Positions 26,985 through 35,052 of a stretch of DNA of 64,000 nt are shown here, piece by piece. The notes beneath the pieces are model-generated. The model ran no database searches. It had not been told where the DNA came from and saw nothing but the letters and a program-made list of their open reading frames with translations. Source of the stretch: Bermanella sp044597725 (GTDB lineage: Bacteria > Pseudomonadota > Gammaproteobacteria > Pseudomonadales > Oceanobacteraceae); contig NZ_CP139003.1 of the NCBI RefSeq assembly GCF_044597725.1, positions 1,860,001-1,924,000 of the forward strand, in the 5' to 3' direction. Each line of letters begins with the position of its first letter. Position 1 is the first letter of the stretch. The position numbers and the translations under genes are program-made.

Positions 26985-28118
26985 ATGTTGTCATTCAATT
27001 CTGCCTTTTTTAACCAATCGACGCTGTACTCTCAGTCTATTAAGCCCATGGTTCAACCGAGCGTGACGGGTCAAGAGAAGCTTGATCAAGATCAGTTTGC
27101 CTATCAGCGCTTGGGTGATGGCCTAAAGAAAAACGCTGATGTTGACTTAGCGAACGATAAAACCGTAAACGAAAGCACCAAAGCCTTTGATGTTGATGCC
27201 GTGATCGATACGGTGATGAAGCAAGTAGACAAACGCATTCAGGAAGCAAAAGCGGGTGGTGCATCTGATAAAGAACTTGAAAGTATGTTCGACGCGGCCC
27301 GATCGGGTGTTGAAAAAGGGTTCGGACAAGCTCGCGAGCAAATTGAAGCGCTTAATAAAATGAATGAACCCTTGGCAGAAAAAATTGATTCTGCGGAAAA
27401 AGGTATCATGGATGGTATTGATGAACTTCAATCGCTAATGTTTGAAGGCGACAAACAGGGCAATTCAACAAATCAAGTTGATGGGCAAAGAGTTGAGTAC
27501 GCTAAAACCTTTCAAAGCGAACGTAATGATTTTTCATTTCAGCTAAAAACTCGCGAAGGCGATGTGGTAACCATTCGCGCTCTTAGCGAGAGCCAATCTT
27601 CCGGTCAATTCATGCGAGCCGATTCGAAAGAAGGTGGCATGTCCTATCAGTCTGTATCTTCTAGTAGTCGTTCTGGTTACAGTTTTGAAGTGAAAGGCGA
27701 TATTAACGATAAGGAAATGCAGGCTATTGATGATTTGATGGCGCAGGTTAACGACCTATCTACGGAATTTTATTCAGGTGATATCGGTCGTGCTTTTGAT
27801 ATGGCCATGGAATTGACCAGTGATCCTAAGCAAATAGCGGAATTTAGCCTTAACTTGAAACAACAGCAAACACGCGCCGTTGAATATGGTGCGGGCGCTA
27901 TTTCTAACTATGAAAAACCTGTTTTACCAAAAGGCTTGGCTGATCCGCTAGCCAATTTTGCCCAAGGGGTTAAAGATGCTTTTGAGCAAGCCAATCAATT
28001 TGCCAACGGCAAAGATTTGCTTACTCAGTTAACCGAAAACATGCAAGCCAATAGCCAAAATGGGCAGTCAAACATGCTTGATGCTATGGAGCCCATGTTG
28101 GAAAAACTTGCTGCCTAA
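26985..28118 (+). CDS. DUF5610 domain-containing protein
   Basis: 377 residues, rich in Gln, Lys, Asp and Ser, with no membrane segment or clear signal peptide. The central region (roughly residues 68-150) shows the DUF5610 pattern. It is a long helical block running VMKQVDKRIQEAKAGGASDK and then ARSGVEKGFGQAREQIEALN. A second Ser-rich segment and a C-terminal helical part follow. Function of the family is unknown; some relatives resemble secreted or surface-associated proteins of marine gammaproteobacteria. Convergent with the LysR gene, 23 bp apart. Confidence 0.65.
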   Translation: MLSFNSAFFNQSTLYSQSIKPMVQPSVTGQEKLDQDQFAYQRLGDGLKKNADVDLANDKTVNESTKAFDVDAVIDTVMKQVDKRIQEAKAGGASDKELESMFDAARSGVEKGFGQAREQIEALNKMNEPLAEKIDSAEKGIMDGIDELQSLMFEGDKQGNSTNQVDGQRVEYAKTFQSERNDFSFQLKTREGDVVTIRALSESQSSGQFMRADSKEGGMSYQSVSSSSRSGYSFEVKGDINDKEMQAIDDLMAQVNDLSTEFYSGDIGRAFDMAMELTSDPKQIAEFSLNLKQQQTRAVEYGAGAISNYEKPVLPKGLADPLANFAQGVKDAFEQANQFANGKDLLTQLTENMQANSQNGQSNMLDAMEPMLEKLAA

Positions 28119-28141
28119 TAAGCTAGTCAATCAGCAACGTG

Positions 28142-29041
28142 TTAGTCGAGATTAAGCTCGTTTTGTAAAAACGTCCTAAACCATGTGTTGGTGCTATCTT
28201 GGTGTACGCTATCGTGCCAATACATGTATACATCAATGCTTCTGGTGGTAATAGGCAGTGGTTGAACCGTAAGGTTGTTGAAGTGCTGCAGCAGCACGCT
28301 CGCATAGCGCTTAGGCATTGTTAGCAGCAGAGCACTTTCATTGGCCACATGACAGGCAGCAAAATAATGCTGACAGCGAAGTGCTACCGTTCTATTTAAC
28401 CCCTCTGCACTTAGTGCATAATCCACCAAGCTTGGTCCGCTCGATCGAGTGCTCACCAAAATATGCCTTCCCTGCAGATAATCCTGTGCCGTAATTTGCT
28501 TGGGTAAAGTTACGTATTCAGGGTTAAATATCACAACCAACTCATCTTTTATCATCTTTTGTTTATGGATATGTTCCGAAGTCGGTATGAGTACATCCAT
28601 GGCAAAATCGAGTTCGCCGCTGGCCAGTTTTGATTCCATATCCCGCCGTTCAATATGCACGCTGGCAAGTTGTACATTAGGAGCTTGATCGGCCAATCCT
28701 TTAATCATTGGCGGAAGTAATGTCGATTCCATGATGTCACGCATAGCGATGCGGTAGGTTTTTTCGGCTTGGGTGGGGTCAAATTCGTGGGACTGCTGCA
28801 ATGCGTTGGTTAACTGCCCCAGTGCCGCTTGGATGTCGGGAATAAGCTTTTGTGCCATGGGTGTTGGACGCATTTTATGACCTTGGCGCACAAAAAGCGG
28901 GTCATTAAGACGCTCACGCAGCCGAGCCAAGGCATGACTGATAGCTGGTTGGGTTAAATTCAGGCGTTCAGCTGCGCGGGTTAGGCTACCCTCTAGGTAA
29001 ATGGCTTCAAAAACCGTGAACAGATTTAAGTCAATTTTCAT
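28142..29041 (-). CDS. LysR family transcriptional regulator
   Basis: 299 residues. The N-terminal winged-helix domain reads LNLFTVFEAIYLEGSLTRAA, then NLTQPAISHALARLR and PLFVRQGHKM; an effector-binding domain follows. Start taken at 29041 (MKIDLNLF), which is the conserved beginning of this subfamily and has GGA 8 nt upstream; a 6-residue longer reading is possible. Divergent from the acyl-CoA dehydrogenase operon across 146 bp, so that operon is the likely target along with autoregulation. The inducer is unknown but could be a CoA ester or free acid of the pathway. Confidence 0.93.
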   Translation of the reverse strand: MKIDLNLFTVFEAIYLEGSLTRAAERLNLTQPAISHALARLRERLNDPLFVRQGHKMRPTPMAQKLIPDIQAALGQLTNALQQSHEFDPTQAEKTYRIAMRDIMESTLLPPMIKGLADQAPNVQLASVHIERRDMESKLASGELDFAMDVLIPTSEHIHKQKMIKDELVVIFNPEYVTLPKQITAQDYLQGRHILVSTRSSGPSLVDYALSAEGLNRTVALRCQHYFAACHVANESALLLTMPKRYASVLLQHFNNLTVQPLPITTRSIDVYMYWHDSVHQDSTNTWFRTFLQNELNLD

Positions 29042-29187
29042 AAAGAATATCCATTGCAATGGCGTAATATGTACTATTAAACCTGTTTATGGTTGAGAAT
29101 TCAAAACATTCATTAGATTTATAGTTGTAGGCTGGTTAGTGTAAACGCTATTAAATTAATGTACTTACGACCTAGTAGAGGTGTCAC

Positions 29188-30417
29188 ATGGATTTTAACC
29201 CTTCAGAAAAAGGCGCGCCCATTCTTAAAAAGGTAACGGATTTTGTTAACAACGAAATCCTACCTATAGAAGCCGATTACTTTCGTGAATTAAAGTCGAA
29301 AGACAATCCTTGGGTTGTATTACCAATTATTGAGACCCTTAAAGAAAAAGCCAAGGCCCAAGGGCTTTGGAATCTATTCTTGCCTAACAGCGAATATGGT
29401 GCCGGCATTAGTAATGCCGACTACGCCATGATGGCAGAGCAAATGGGTCGCAGTTTTATCGCACCAGAGATTTTTAATTGTAATGCTCCCGATACGGGCA
29501 ATATGGAAGTATTGGTTCACTATGGAAATGAAGCGCAAAAGAAACAATGGTTAGAGCCATTATTAGAAGGCAAGATCCGCAGCGCGTTCTGCATGACAGA
29601 GCCCGGCGTTGCGTCAAGTGATGCAACCAATATGGCGGCCACTGCGGTTGTTGAAGGTGATGAAGTTGTACTTAATGGTCGCAAGTGGTGGAGTACTGGC
29701 ATTGGGCATCCTAATTGTGAAATTTTGATTTTTATGGGTTTAACCAACCCAGATGCACCTAAGCATGCTCAGCACTCAATGGTATTAGTACCTACCAAAA
29801 CACCAGGTGTAAAAATTGAACGTATGCTTTCTGTTTTTGGCGAGTATGACGAACCGCACGGCCATGGCGAAGTGAGTTTTACTAATGTTCGTGTACCTAA
29901 AGAAAATATTATTGCCGGACCCGGAAAAGGGTTCGAGATTGCGCAGGGCCGCTTAGGGCCAGGTCGTGTTCACCATTGCATGCGAGCCATAGGCGCAGCG
30001 GAGCGCACCCTAGAGCTAATGATTAACCGTGGTATTGAGCGCGAAGCATTTGGTAAGCCCATTATTAATTTAGGCGGAAACCGTGACATTGTTGCCAATG
30101 CTCGTATGTCTATCGAGCAAGCGCGTTTATTAACACTAAAATGCGCGTGGCTACTGGATACCAAGGGGATTTTGGGTGCGCTAAGCGAAGTTTCGCAAAT
30201 AAAAGTTGTAGTCCCTAACATGCTGCAAACCATTGCTGACCAAGCTATTCAAATACATGGCGGCGGTGGTGTAAGCGATGACTTTGATGTAGCCGGCATT
30301 TTTGCTTATGCCCGTTGCTTACGTTTAGCCGATGGCCCAGATGAAGTGCATCGCGGCATGGTGGCGAAAGTCGAGCTAAAGAAATACAGCAAACAAATTA
30401 AACAGCACGCTAAATAA
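29188..30417 (+). CDS. Acyl-CoA dehydrogenase (ACAD10/11-like)
   Basis: 409 residues. FAD/acyl-CoA motifs are FCMTEPGVASSDATN (near residue 134), RKWWSTGIGHP (near 165), RVHHCMRAIGAAERTLE, and QIHGGGGVSDDF near the C-terminus. The overall type matches the group related to mammalian ACAD10/11, in which a kinase-like APH domain is fused or encoded nearby; here the APH protein is two genes downstream. Relatives act on 4-phosphoacyl-CoA or other unusual acyl-CoAs. First gene of the operon facing away from the LysR gene. Confidence 0.93.
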   Translation: MDFNPSEKGAPILKKVTDFVNNEILPIEADYFRELKSKDNPWVVLPIIETLKEKAKAQGLWNLFLPNSEYGAGISNADYAMMAEQMGRSFIAPEIFNCNAPDTGNMEVLVHYGNEAQKKQWLEPLLEGKIRSAFCMTEPGVASSDATNMAATAVVEGDEVVLNGRKWWSTGIGHPNCEILIFMGLTNPDAPKHAQHSMVLVPTKTPGVKIERMLSVFGEYDEPHGHGEVSFTNVRVPKENIIAGPGKGFEIAQGRLGPGRVHHCMRAIGAAERTLELMINRGIEREAFGKPIINLGGNRDIVANARMSIEQARLLTLKCAWLLDTKGILGALSEVSQIKVVVPNMLQTIADQAIQIHGGGGVSDDFDVAGIFAYARCLRLADGPDEVHRGMVAKVELKKYSKQIKQHAK

Positions 30418-30426
30418 GGATAACTC

Positions 30427-31239
30427 ATGAAACGCATTTTAATAACAGGTGGCGCCAGCGGGCTGGGTAAAGCATTGGCACAAAAATATGCCACTCAGGG
30501 CTATGATGTTTGTATTGCCGATATCAATCAAGCCGATGGTGAAGCACTTGCCGAAGAACTTTCAAAACATTACGGTACCGATTGCTTTTTTCATACGCTA
30601 GATGTAACAAGTGAAGAGCAGTGGCAGGCTATACAGCAAGCCATTGGCGAGCGTTGGAAAGGTTTAGATATTCTTGTTAATAACGCAGGTGTGGCTTCTA
30701 GTGGCGATATTGATCAGCTTCCTATGGATGACTTCCAGTGGACCTTGGATGTAAATGTTATGGGTGTTGCTAAAGGCTGTTATACATTCGCACCTATGAT
30801 TAAAAAGAGTGAAGGCTCCATTGTTAATGTCGCCTCTATTGCTGGTTTAATTCATATGTCGAGTATGTCAGCTTATAACACGTCTAAAGCTGCGGTTGTT
30901 GCACTTTCAGAAACCTTGCTAACCGAGTTGGCACCGTTTAATGTTGGTGTATCAGTAGTGTGCCCTGCATTCTTTAAAACAAATTTAACCAGTACTATGC
31001 GTGCAACACATGAAGGGGGCGTTAAAATTGCTTCTAAGCTAATGGAGCGCTCAAACATTCAGGCTGATGATGTGGCGCGTATTGTATTCCAAGGTGTTAG
31101 TAGTAAGCGGTTTTATGTTGTTACGCATCCTAAAGAAACATGGATGTGGCGTTTAAAGCGTTTTGTACCGGCCCTGTATTTTACATATATGAAGCGTGCG
31201 GCGAAAAAATTTCATAAAAAAATGAATAATGGGGAGTGA
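30427..31239 (+). CDS. SDR family oxidoreductase
   Basis: 270 residues. It has the NAD(P)-binding TGGASGLGKALA (residues 7-18), the NNAG motif, a catalytic Ser in VASIAGL and the YNTSK active-site motif. The C-terminal tail is basic and longer than in a minimal SDR, with a hydrophobic stretch (RFVPALYFTYMKRAAKKF) that may touch the membrane. It lies 9 bp after the acyl-CoA dehydrogenase gene, preceded by AAGGA. By analogy with LvaD of the lva pathway, it could reduce a keto-acyl-CoA or oxidise a hydroxyacyl-CoA, but the substrate is inferred from context only. Confidence 0.9.
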   Translation: MKRILITGGASGLGKALAQKYATQGYDVCIADINQADGEALAEELSKHYGTDCFFHTLDVTSEEQWQAIQQAIGERWKGLDILVNNAGVASSGDIDQLPMDDFQWTLDVNVMGVAKGCYTFAPMIKKSEGSIVNVASIAGLIHMSSMSAYNTSKAAVVALSETLLTELAPFNVGVSVVCPAFFKTNLTSTMRATHEGGVKIASKLMERSNIQADDVARIVFQGVSSKRFYVVTHPKETWMWRLKRFVPALYFTYMKRAAKKFHKKMNNGE

Positions 31240-31240
31240 T

Positions 31241-32299
31241 ATGTCATTAATTGATGAAGCTGGCTCTATTCGCGAAGGTGAAGAATTAGACCCATCGGTC
31301 ATTGAGGCTTACTTTAAGCAGCATATTCCCGAGTTAGAAGGTGCGCCCAGCATTACACAATTCCCCGGCGGAGCGAGTAACCTTACGTATCAGGTCAGCT
31401 TTGCTGATCGTGATTTTATTTTACGCCGGCCTCCATTTGGAAAAATTGCAAAAAGTGCTCATGACATGCTGCGCGAAGCACGTATTATGCGAGCATTAAA
31501 ACCCGTTTACCCGTATGTCCCTAATATTTTGGCGGTATGTGATGATCACGATGTTTTGGGTTGTGATTTTTATATTATGGAAAAGCTGACAGGTATTATT
31601 CCACGCCAAAACATGCCTAAAGAGCTTGCGTTAGACGAAGCGCAAACGCGTAAGCTGTGCCTTAGTGTTATCGATAAAATGATCGAACTGCATCAAGTAG
31701 ATATTAAAGGTACCGAGCTTGAAGCCTTGGGTAAGGGCGACGGATATGTTGCTAGGCAAATTAATGGTTGGTCTGATCGCTATGTAAAATCAAAGACCGA
31801 TGATGCCACCGATTTTGAAGAAGTCATGTCTTGGCTTAAAACTAACATGCCAGATGACTGTGGCCAGGTACTTATTCATAACGACTTTCGTTTAGATAAT
31901 GTGGTGCTAAACCCAGATAATCCAAACGAAGTTGTGGGTGTGCTTGATTGGGAAATGGCTACCGTTGGTGACCCACTGATGGATTTAGGCAATAGTTTGG
32001 CCTATTGGGTACAAGCGGATGATGATCCTCAATTTCAAATGATGCGTCGCCAACCCACGCATATGAAAGGGATGTTAAGCCGGGATGAAGTAGTGAAATA
32101 TTACCTTGAACAAACCGGTCGTTCAGTCGATAGTTTTGTTTTTTACGAAGTGTATGGTCTGTTCCGCTTGGCGGTTATTATTCAACAAATATATTACCGC
32201 TATTATCATGGGCAAACTAAAGATAAGCGCTTTGCAGGCTTTGTTCATGCAGCTAAGTACCTTGAGTCACGCTGTTTAGCACGCATTAAGGCGGGTTAA
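31241..32299 (+). CDS. APH-family kinase (ACAD10/LvaA-type phosphotransferase)
   Basis: 352 residues. The N-lobe has FPGGASNLTYQV (residues ~41-52) and FILRRPPFGK. The catalytic loop is LIHNDFRLDNVVLN (near residue 208), and the metal-binding motif is GVLDWEMATVGDP (near 230). These are diagnostic of the aminoglycoside-phosphotransferase fold as found in ACAD10/11 and in LvaA. Known relatives phosphorylate the 4-hydroxyl of 4-hydroxyacyl-CoA. ATG at 31241 is chosen: GGGGAG precedes it at good spacing, and it begins 1 bp after the SDR stop. A longer reading (31229) would overlap that gene. Confidence 0.9.
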   Translation: MSLIDEAGSIREGEELDPSVIEAYFKQHIPELEGAPSITQFPGGASNLTYQVSFADRDFILRRPPFGKIAKSAHDMLREARIMRALKPVYPYVPNILAVCDDHDVLGCDFYIMEKLTGIIPRQNMPKELALDEAQTRKLCLSVIDKMIELHQVDIKGTELEALGKGDGYVARQINGWSDRYVKSKTDDATDFEEVMSWLKTNMPDDCGQVLIHNDFRLDNVVLNPDNPNEVVGVLDWEMATVGDPLMDLGNSLAYWVQADDDPQFQMMRRQPTHMKGMLSRDEVVKYYLEQTGRSVDSFVFYEVYGLFRLAVIIQQIYYRYYHGQTKDKRFAGFVHAAKYLESRCLARIKAG

Positions 32300-32300
32300 T

Positions 32301-32981
32301 ATGGCTGCCATCTATTTTGTGCGTCATGGTCAGGCCAGTTTTGGTAGTGTGAATTACGATGCACTTTCAGAACTGGGCCATGAGCAGGCATTTACGGTTG
32401 GCAAGTATTTGGCCAAGGCGTGTCAGGTTGATGCAGGGTTTCATGGTAGTTTAACGCGACAGCAGCAAACCTTTAATGAAATAAACAAAAGTTTCTCAGG
32501 TTTAAAATCTGTAGAACTTATGGGTTTAAATGAGTTTGATCATGACGATGTGCTGGCGACACATTTTCCTGAGTTTCATGATCGTGATAAGTTTGCCGCT
32601 TTGTTAGCTAAGCAAGATGACCCTAAAAAGTATTTTCATAAAATGTATCAGCAGTCGGTTCGCCAGTGGTTGGCTAACGATGGTGACTATCAAGAAACCT
32701 TTGAACAATTTTCTAAGCGGGTAAAAGAAGCATTTCAAACCATTCAGCAACAAATACCTGAAAGCGGAACAGCCATTGCGGTCAGTTCAGCAGGGCCTAT
32801 TGCACTGTGTTTGCAAGATGCCTTGGGATTAAGTGTTGAAAAAGTATTTGCATTAAACGAAGTTATGGCCAACAGTGCCGTAACACGTGTTATTTTTAAT
32901 CGAAAAGGTAAGGTAAGTCTCTCATTTTATAATAACTATCAACATTTAGTTATGTCAGATACACCCGTTACTTACCGTTAA
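32301..32981 (+). CDS. Histidine phosphatase superfamily protein
   Basis: 226 residues. The RHG catalytic motif is at the N-terminus (FVRHGQASFGS, His 9). Other expected residues are in SLTRQQQT and the later ISSAGPIAL-like segment, here AVSSAGPIALCLQ. It begins 1 bp after the APH kinase stop, so it is tightly co-transcribed. Possible jobs are dephosphorylating a pathway metabolite or hydrolysing phosphate released in the kinase/ACAD route. No substrate can be assigned from sequence. Confidence 0.9.
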   Translation: MAAIYFVRHGQASFGSVNYDALSELGHEQAFTVGKYLAKACQVDAGFHGSLTRQQQTFNEINKSFSGLKSVELMGLNEFDHDDVLATHFPEFHDRDKFAALLAKQDDPKKYFHKMYQQSVRQWLANDGDYQETFEQFSKRVKEAFQTIQQQIPESGTAIAVSSAGPIALCLQDALGLSVEKVFALNEVMANSAVTRVIFNRKGKVSLSFYNNYQHLVMSDTPVTYR

Positions 32982-33006
32982 CGTATACTTTTAATAGGAG
33001 ATAAAT

Positions 33007-33774
33007 ATGAGTACTAAATTATTTGATTTAACAGGTAAGGTTGCACTTGTTACAGGGGCAAGCCGTGGTATTGGTGAAAGCATTGCAAAACTTTTAGCAG
33101 AGCAGGGCGCGCACGTTATTGTCTCAAGCCGCAAAATTGATGGCTGCCAAGTTGTGGTTGATCAAATTAAAGCGAATGGTTATAGCGCTGAAGCCATTCC
33201 TTGCCATATTGGTGATTTAGAGCAAATTAGCTCACTATTCAATAGTATCAAAGAGACCCATGGTAAACTTGATATTCTAATTAATAATGCGGCGGCTAAC
33301 CCATATTTCGGTCATATTCTTGATACCGATCTAGCGGCTTATCAAAAAACCGTTGATGTAAATATTCGTGGTTATTTCTTTATGTGTGTTGAAGGTGGCA
33401 AACTGATGAAAGCCAACGGTGGCGGTTCGATTGTTAACGTAGCCTCAGTTAATGGTGTTATTCCAGGTTCGCTACAGGGCATTTATAGTATTACTAAGGC
33501 TTCTGTTATTTCTATGACAAAAGCATTTGCTAAAGAATGTGCTCAAATGAATATCCGTGTAAATGCTTTATTACCTGGTGCAACCGATACTAAGTTTGCA
33601 GCAACATTGGTTAAAAACCCTCAGATTTTGGAAAAAGCACTGGAGCACATTCCTATGAATCGCGTTGCTGAACCAGATGAAATGGCAGGAACGGTACTCT
33701 ACCTTGTGAGTGATGCATCGACTTATACAACGGGTGCGTGCATCAATGTTGATGGTGGTTATTTAATCGCATAG
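33007..33774 (+). CDS. SDR family oxidoreductase (FabG-like)
   Basis: 255 residues, classical SDR. Cofactor motif is TGASRGIGESIA, then NNAA, the catalytic Ser in VASVNG, and the YSITK active site. The C-terminal INVDGG ends like many FabG relatives. Likely an NAD(P)H-dependent ketoreductase or 3-hydroxyacyl-CoA dehydrogenase. Last gene of the operon, 25 bp after the phosphatase, with AGGAG upstream and a terminator following. With the first SDR it may give both redox steps of an unusual hydroxyacid pathway. Confidence 0.92.
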   Translation: MSTKLFDLTGKVALVTGASRGIGESIAKLLAEQGAHVIVSSRKIDGCQVVVDQIKANGYSAEAIPCHIGDLEQISSLFNSIKETHGKLDILINNAAANPYFGHILDTDLAAYQKTVDVNIRGYFFMCVEGGKLMKANGGGSIVNVASVNGVIPGSLQGIYSITKASVISMTKAFAKECAQMNIRVNALLPGATDTKFAATLVKNPQILEKALEHIPMNRVAEPDEMAGTVLYLVSDASTYTTGACINVDGGYLIA

Positions 33775-33840
33775 TAAAGTGTTGCTGATTATTTTTAATT
33801 AATGAAATAGTCAACACTCAACAATGAAAAGCCAATAAAT

Positions 33841-33880
33841 GGGGGCACCCTTGCTCAAAGAGGGTTGTCCCCTTTATTAT
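33841..33880 (+). terminator. Terminator of the acyl-CoA dehydrogenase operon
   Basis: GGGGGCACCCT (33841-33851) pairs with AGGGTTGTCCCC (33861-33872), with one bulge, followed by TTTATTATAT. It lies 66 bp after the last gene. Confidence 0.8.
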
Positions 33881-33918
33881 ATGCGCTCAAATAAAAATAA
33901 AACGAGTTAGGCCCTATC

Positions 33919-34998
33919 ATGAAAAAATACATTATTCTTGCGGCTATCGTCGCATTGCTGGCTTATTTGTTGCTTTGGCCAGTTAAAATTGATCCCGTTG
34001 CTTGGCAGTCGCCCGAGAACCGTGGCTATACTGGTCCGTTTGCACAAAACCAAGCGCTTAGCCAAATTGATGTTATCCCTTTAGCAAATGAAGTTGGCCC
34101 AGAGGATGTTGCCATAGATTTACAAGGCCGTCCGGTTATGGGTGTGCTGAGTGGTAATATTCTACGTTTAAATGACAGTAACGAATTTGAAACGGTTGCC
34201 AATACTCAAGGCCGACCTTTGGGTATTGAGTATGACGCTCAAGGCGTGCTTTGGATTGCTGATGCATATAACGGTCTTATGTCCATGCAGCCTAATGGCG
34301 ATTTGACAACGGTGTTAACTCACGCTGAAGGAACGGCCATTAGTTATGCCGATGACCTTGATGTAGCCAGTAGTGGAAAGGTTTATTTATCCGATGCCTC
34401 AACTAAGTTTCATGCAAAAAGCTATGGAACGTTTGCCGCCAGTCTATTAGATATTAATGAACATGGTGGTCATGGTCGGCTTATTGAATACGACCCAAAA
34501 ACACAGCAAGCCAGTGTTATTTTAGACGGTGTAAATTTCGCTAACGGTGTTGCCGTTAGTCATGATGAAAACTGGGTGTTGTTAAATGAAACCGGAACCT
34601 ATCGTATATTAAAGGTTGGTATTGCGGATGAGAACCGAGGCCATGTTCAGGTTGTTATTGATAATTTGCCCAGCTTTCCCGACAACATCAATCCCGGTGA
34701 CAAGGGTTTATACTGGGTAGGGTTAGTGAGCCCTCGTAGTGCGCCACTTGATGCACTTTCAGAGTACCCATTCTTACGTAAAGTCGTGCAGCGTTTGCCA
34801 GCCTTTATGCGTCCTAATGCGAAGCATTTTGGTCACTTAATTGCTATTAATGACCAAGGCGAGGTAGTTCATGACCTGCAAGACCCATTAGGCATGTATG
34901 GTCATGTTACAGGTGCGGTTGAAGCGGGTGGCTATCTTTATGTGAGTAGCTTACACGAGCCTGCTCTGGGCCGAGCAGTGAATGTGAACAAAAGATAA
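33919..34998 (+). CDS. SMP-30/strictosidine-synthase-like beta-propeller protein
   Basis: 359 residues. An N-terminal hydrophobic helix (residues 4-20, IILAAIVALLAYLLLWP) looks like a signal anchor. The rest resembles the six-bladed propeller group of SMP-30/gluconolactonase/strictosidine-synthase-like proteins, e.g. YLSDASTKF, NGVAVSHDENWVLLNETG, and FPDNINPGDKGLYWVG. Probably a periplasm-facing lactonase or esterase; a lactonase would fit a neighbouring 4-hydroxyacid pathway (inference). Separated from the SDR operon by a terminator but on the same strand. Confidence 0.8.
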   Translation: MKKYIILAAIVALLAYLLLWPVKIDPVAWQSPENRGYTGPFAQNQALSQIDVIPLANEVGPEDVAIDLQGRPVMGVLSGNILRLNDSNEFETVANTQGRPLGIEYDAQGVLWIADAYNGLMSMQPNGDLTTVLTHAEGTAISYADDLDVASSGKVYLSDASTKFHAKSYGTFAASLLDINEHGGHGRLIEYDPKTQQASVILDGVNFANGVAVSHDENWVLLNETGTYRILKVGIADENRGHVQVVIDNLPSFPDNINPGDKGLYWVGLVSPRSAPLDALSEYPFLRKVVQRLPAFMRPNAKHFGHLIAINDQGEVVHDLQDPLGMYGHVTGAVEAGGYLYVSSLHEPALGRAVNVNKR

Positions 34999-35018
34999 AT
35001 CACCCGCCTTAATGATAA

Positions 35019-35052
35019 ATAAAAAGGATTAGCCAAATGTCGGCTAATCCTT
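35019..35052 (-). terminator. Terminator of the guanidine operon
   Basis: Perfect 11-bp stem AAGGATTAGCC/GGCTAATCCTT (35024-35034 with 35042-35052). On the minus strand it is followed by TTTTTATTTATC. It overlaps the carboxylase stop codon. Confidence 0.85.
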
